Assembly: GCA_020354105.1 (NCBI GenBank)
Contig: CP070642.1
Span: 1,340,009-1,346,426, forward strand
Length of the DNA stretch: 6,418 nucleotides
Source of the DNA: Chloroflexota bacterium
GTDB taxonomy: Bacteria > Chloroflexota > Dehalococcoidia > GIF9 > UBA5629
Reading direction: 5' to 3'
A program made the translations under genes and the position numbers. The notes under the pieces are model-generated. The model was given only the letters and a program-made list of their open reading frames with translations, made no database searches and had not been told where the DNA came from. The first letter of the stretch is position 1. Each line of letters starts with the position of its first letter. Positions 6,198 to 6,418 of this stretch are shown here, one piece after another.

Positions 6198-6272
6198 GGC
6201 CGCTAGCTCAACTGGCAGAGCAGCTGACTCTTAATCAGCCGGTTACAGGTTCGAGTCCTGTGCGGCTCACCA
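6197..6272 (+). tRNA. tRNA-Lys (anticodon CTT)
   Basis: A complete 76-base cloverleaf. Acceptor GGGCCGC (6197-6203) pairs with GCGGCTC (6262-6268) with one G-U; D stem GCTC/GAGC with GG in the loop; anticodon stem GCTGA/TCAGC around loop CTCTTAA, so the anticodon is CTT at 6230-6232, reading AAG lysine codons; T stem ACAGG/CCTGT around TTCGAGT. Discriminator A at 6269 and a genome-encoded CCA at 6270-6272. No intron and no mismatched stem pair other than the wobble. No terminator follows before the next gene. Confidence 0.97.
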
Positions 6273-6344
6273 GCAAATCCAGCAGGGCAGCTGATTTTCT
6301 AAAGCGCGTACGCAAAGTACACTCAAATAATAAGAGGAATACAT

Positions 6345-6418
6345 ATGGAAAATAGAAAGAACTTAATTCGTGTAGCTTTAGGGAATGAGAAGGCAGACCT
6401 TGTTCTTACAAATGGCAA
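6345..6418 (+). CDS. probable adenine deaminase, N-terminal fragment (runs off window)
   Basis: ATG 6345 follows an AAGAGGA ribosome site with 7-base spacing. Only 24 residues are visible; they include LIRVALGNEKADLVLTNGK. That N-terminal pattern, a basic helix with VALG-x-x-x-ADLVL-x-N-x-K, is what adenine deaminases of the amidohydrolase superfamily show just before their VNVFTGE strand. These enzymes hydrolyse adenine to hypoxanthine and ammonia in purine salvage. The metal-binding residues lie beyond the window, so another amidohydrolase cannot be excluded. The gene starts 72 bases after tRNA-Lys without an obvious promoter of its own, so it may be read from the tRNA promoter. Confidence 0.65.
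   Translation, partial: MENRKNLIRVALGNEKADLVLTNG

Noticed and set aside
1..6418. Mobile element, CRISPR array or phage remnant
   Set aside because: No spaced direct repeats, no terminal inverted repeats, and no transposase, integrase or phage-like frame; all large frames are chromosomal metabolic or RNA-processing genes.

Overview
This 6.4 kb window looks like ordinary chromosomal DNA from a mesophilic anaerobic bacterium. The proteins read most like those of Chloroflexota, probably class Dehalococcoidia. That assignment rests on my recollection of family resemblance (a citramalate-type LeuB-CimA pair, an RtcB/archease pair, and a tiny MKLTAP-type two-helix membrane protein), not on a search. 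No transposase, integrase, CRISPR array or phage gene is visible, and no gene-free stretch exceeds 300 bases.

Layout. Left end, plus strand: the 3' end of leuB runs almost directly into cimA. These are adjacent steps of branched-chain amino-acid synthesis, with CimA opening the pyruvate/citramalate route to isoleucine. Middle, minus strand, convergent with cimA: a thiolase with its own promoter and an intrinsic terminator folded into the last codons of cimA. Upstream of it lies a compact minus-strand unit, archease -> rtcB -> SagB-type nitroreductase, with a 10-base gap and then a 1-base overlap. Archease and RtcB form the RNA 3'-phosphate ligation/repair pair. The flavin oxidoreductase in the third slot is the least expected member.

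Right end, plus strand: a divergent intergenic region (about 5709-5904) carries back-to-back promoters for archease (minus) and for a 56-residue two-helix membrane protein (plus). The plus promoter is near consensus and its roughly 90-base leader holds a perfect 12-base palindrome. Next come a complete tRNA-Lys(CTT) gene with encoded CCA, preceded by a perfect 11-base tandem repeat, and the first 24 codons of a probable adenine deaminase that continues past the window.

The genes are mostly well-known families. The points most worth a second look are the SagB-like protein translationally coupled to RtcB, the small membrane protein with its leader, the terminator embedded in cimA, and the repeats around the tRNA. 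I see no convincing wholly new system.
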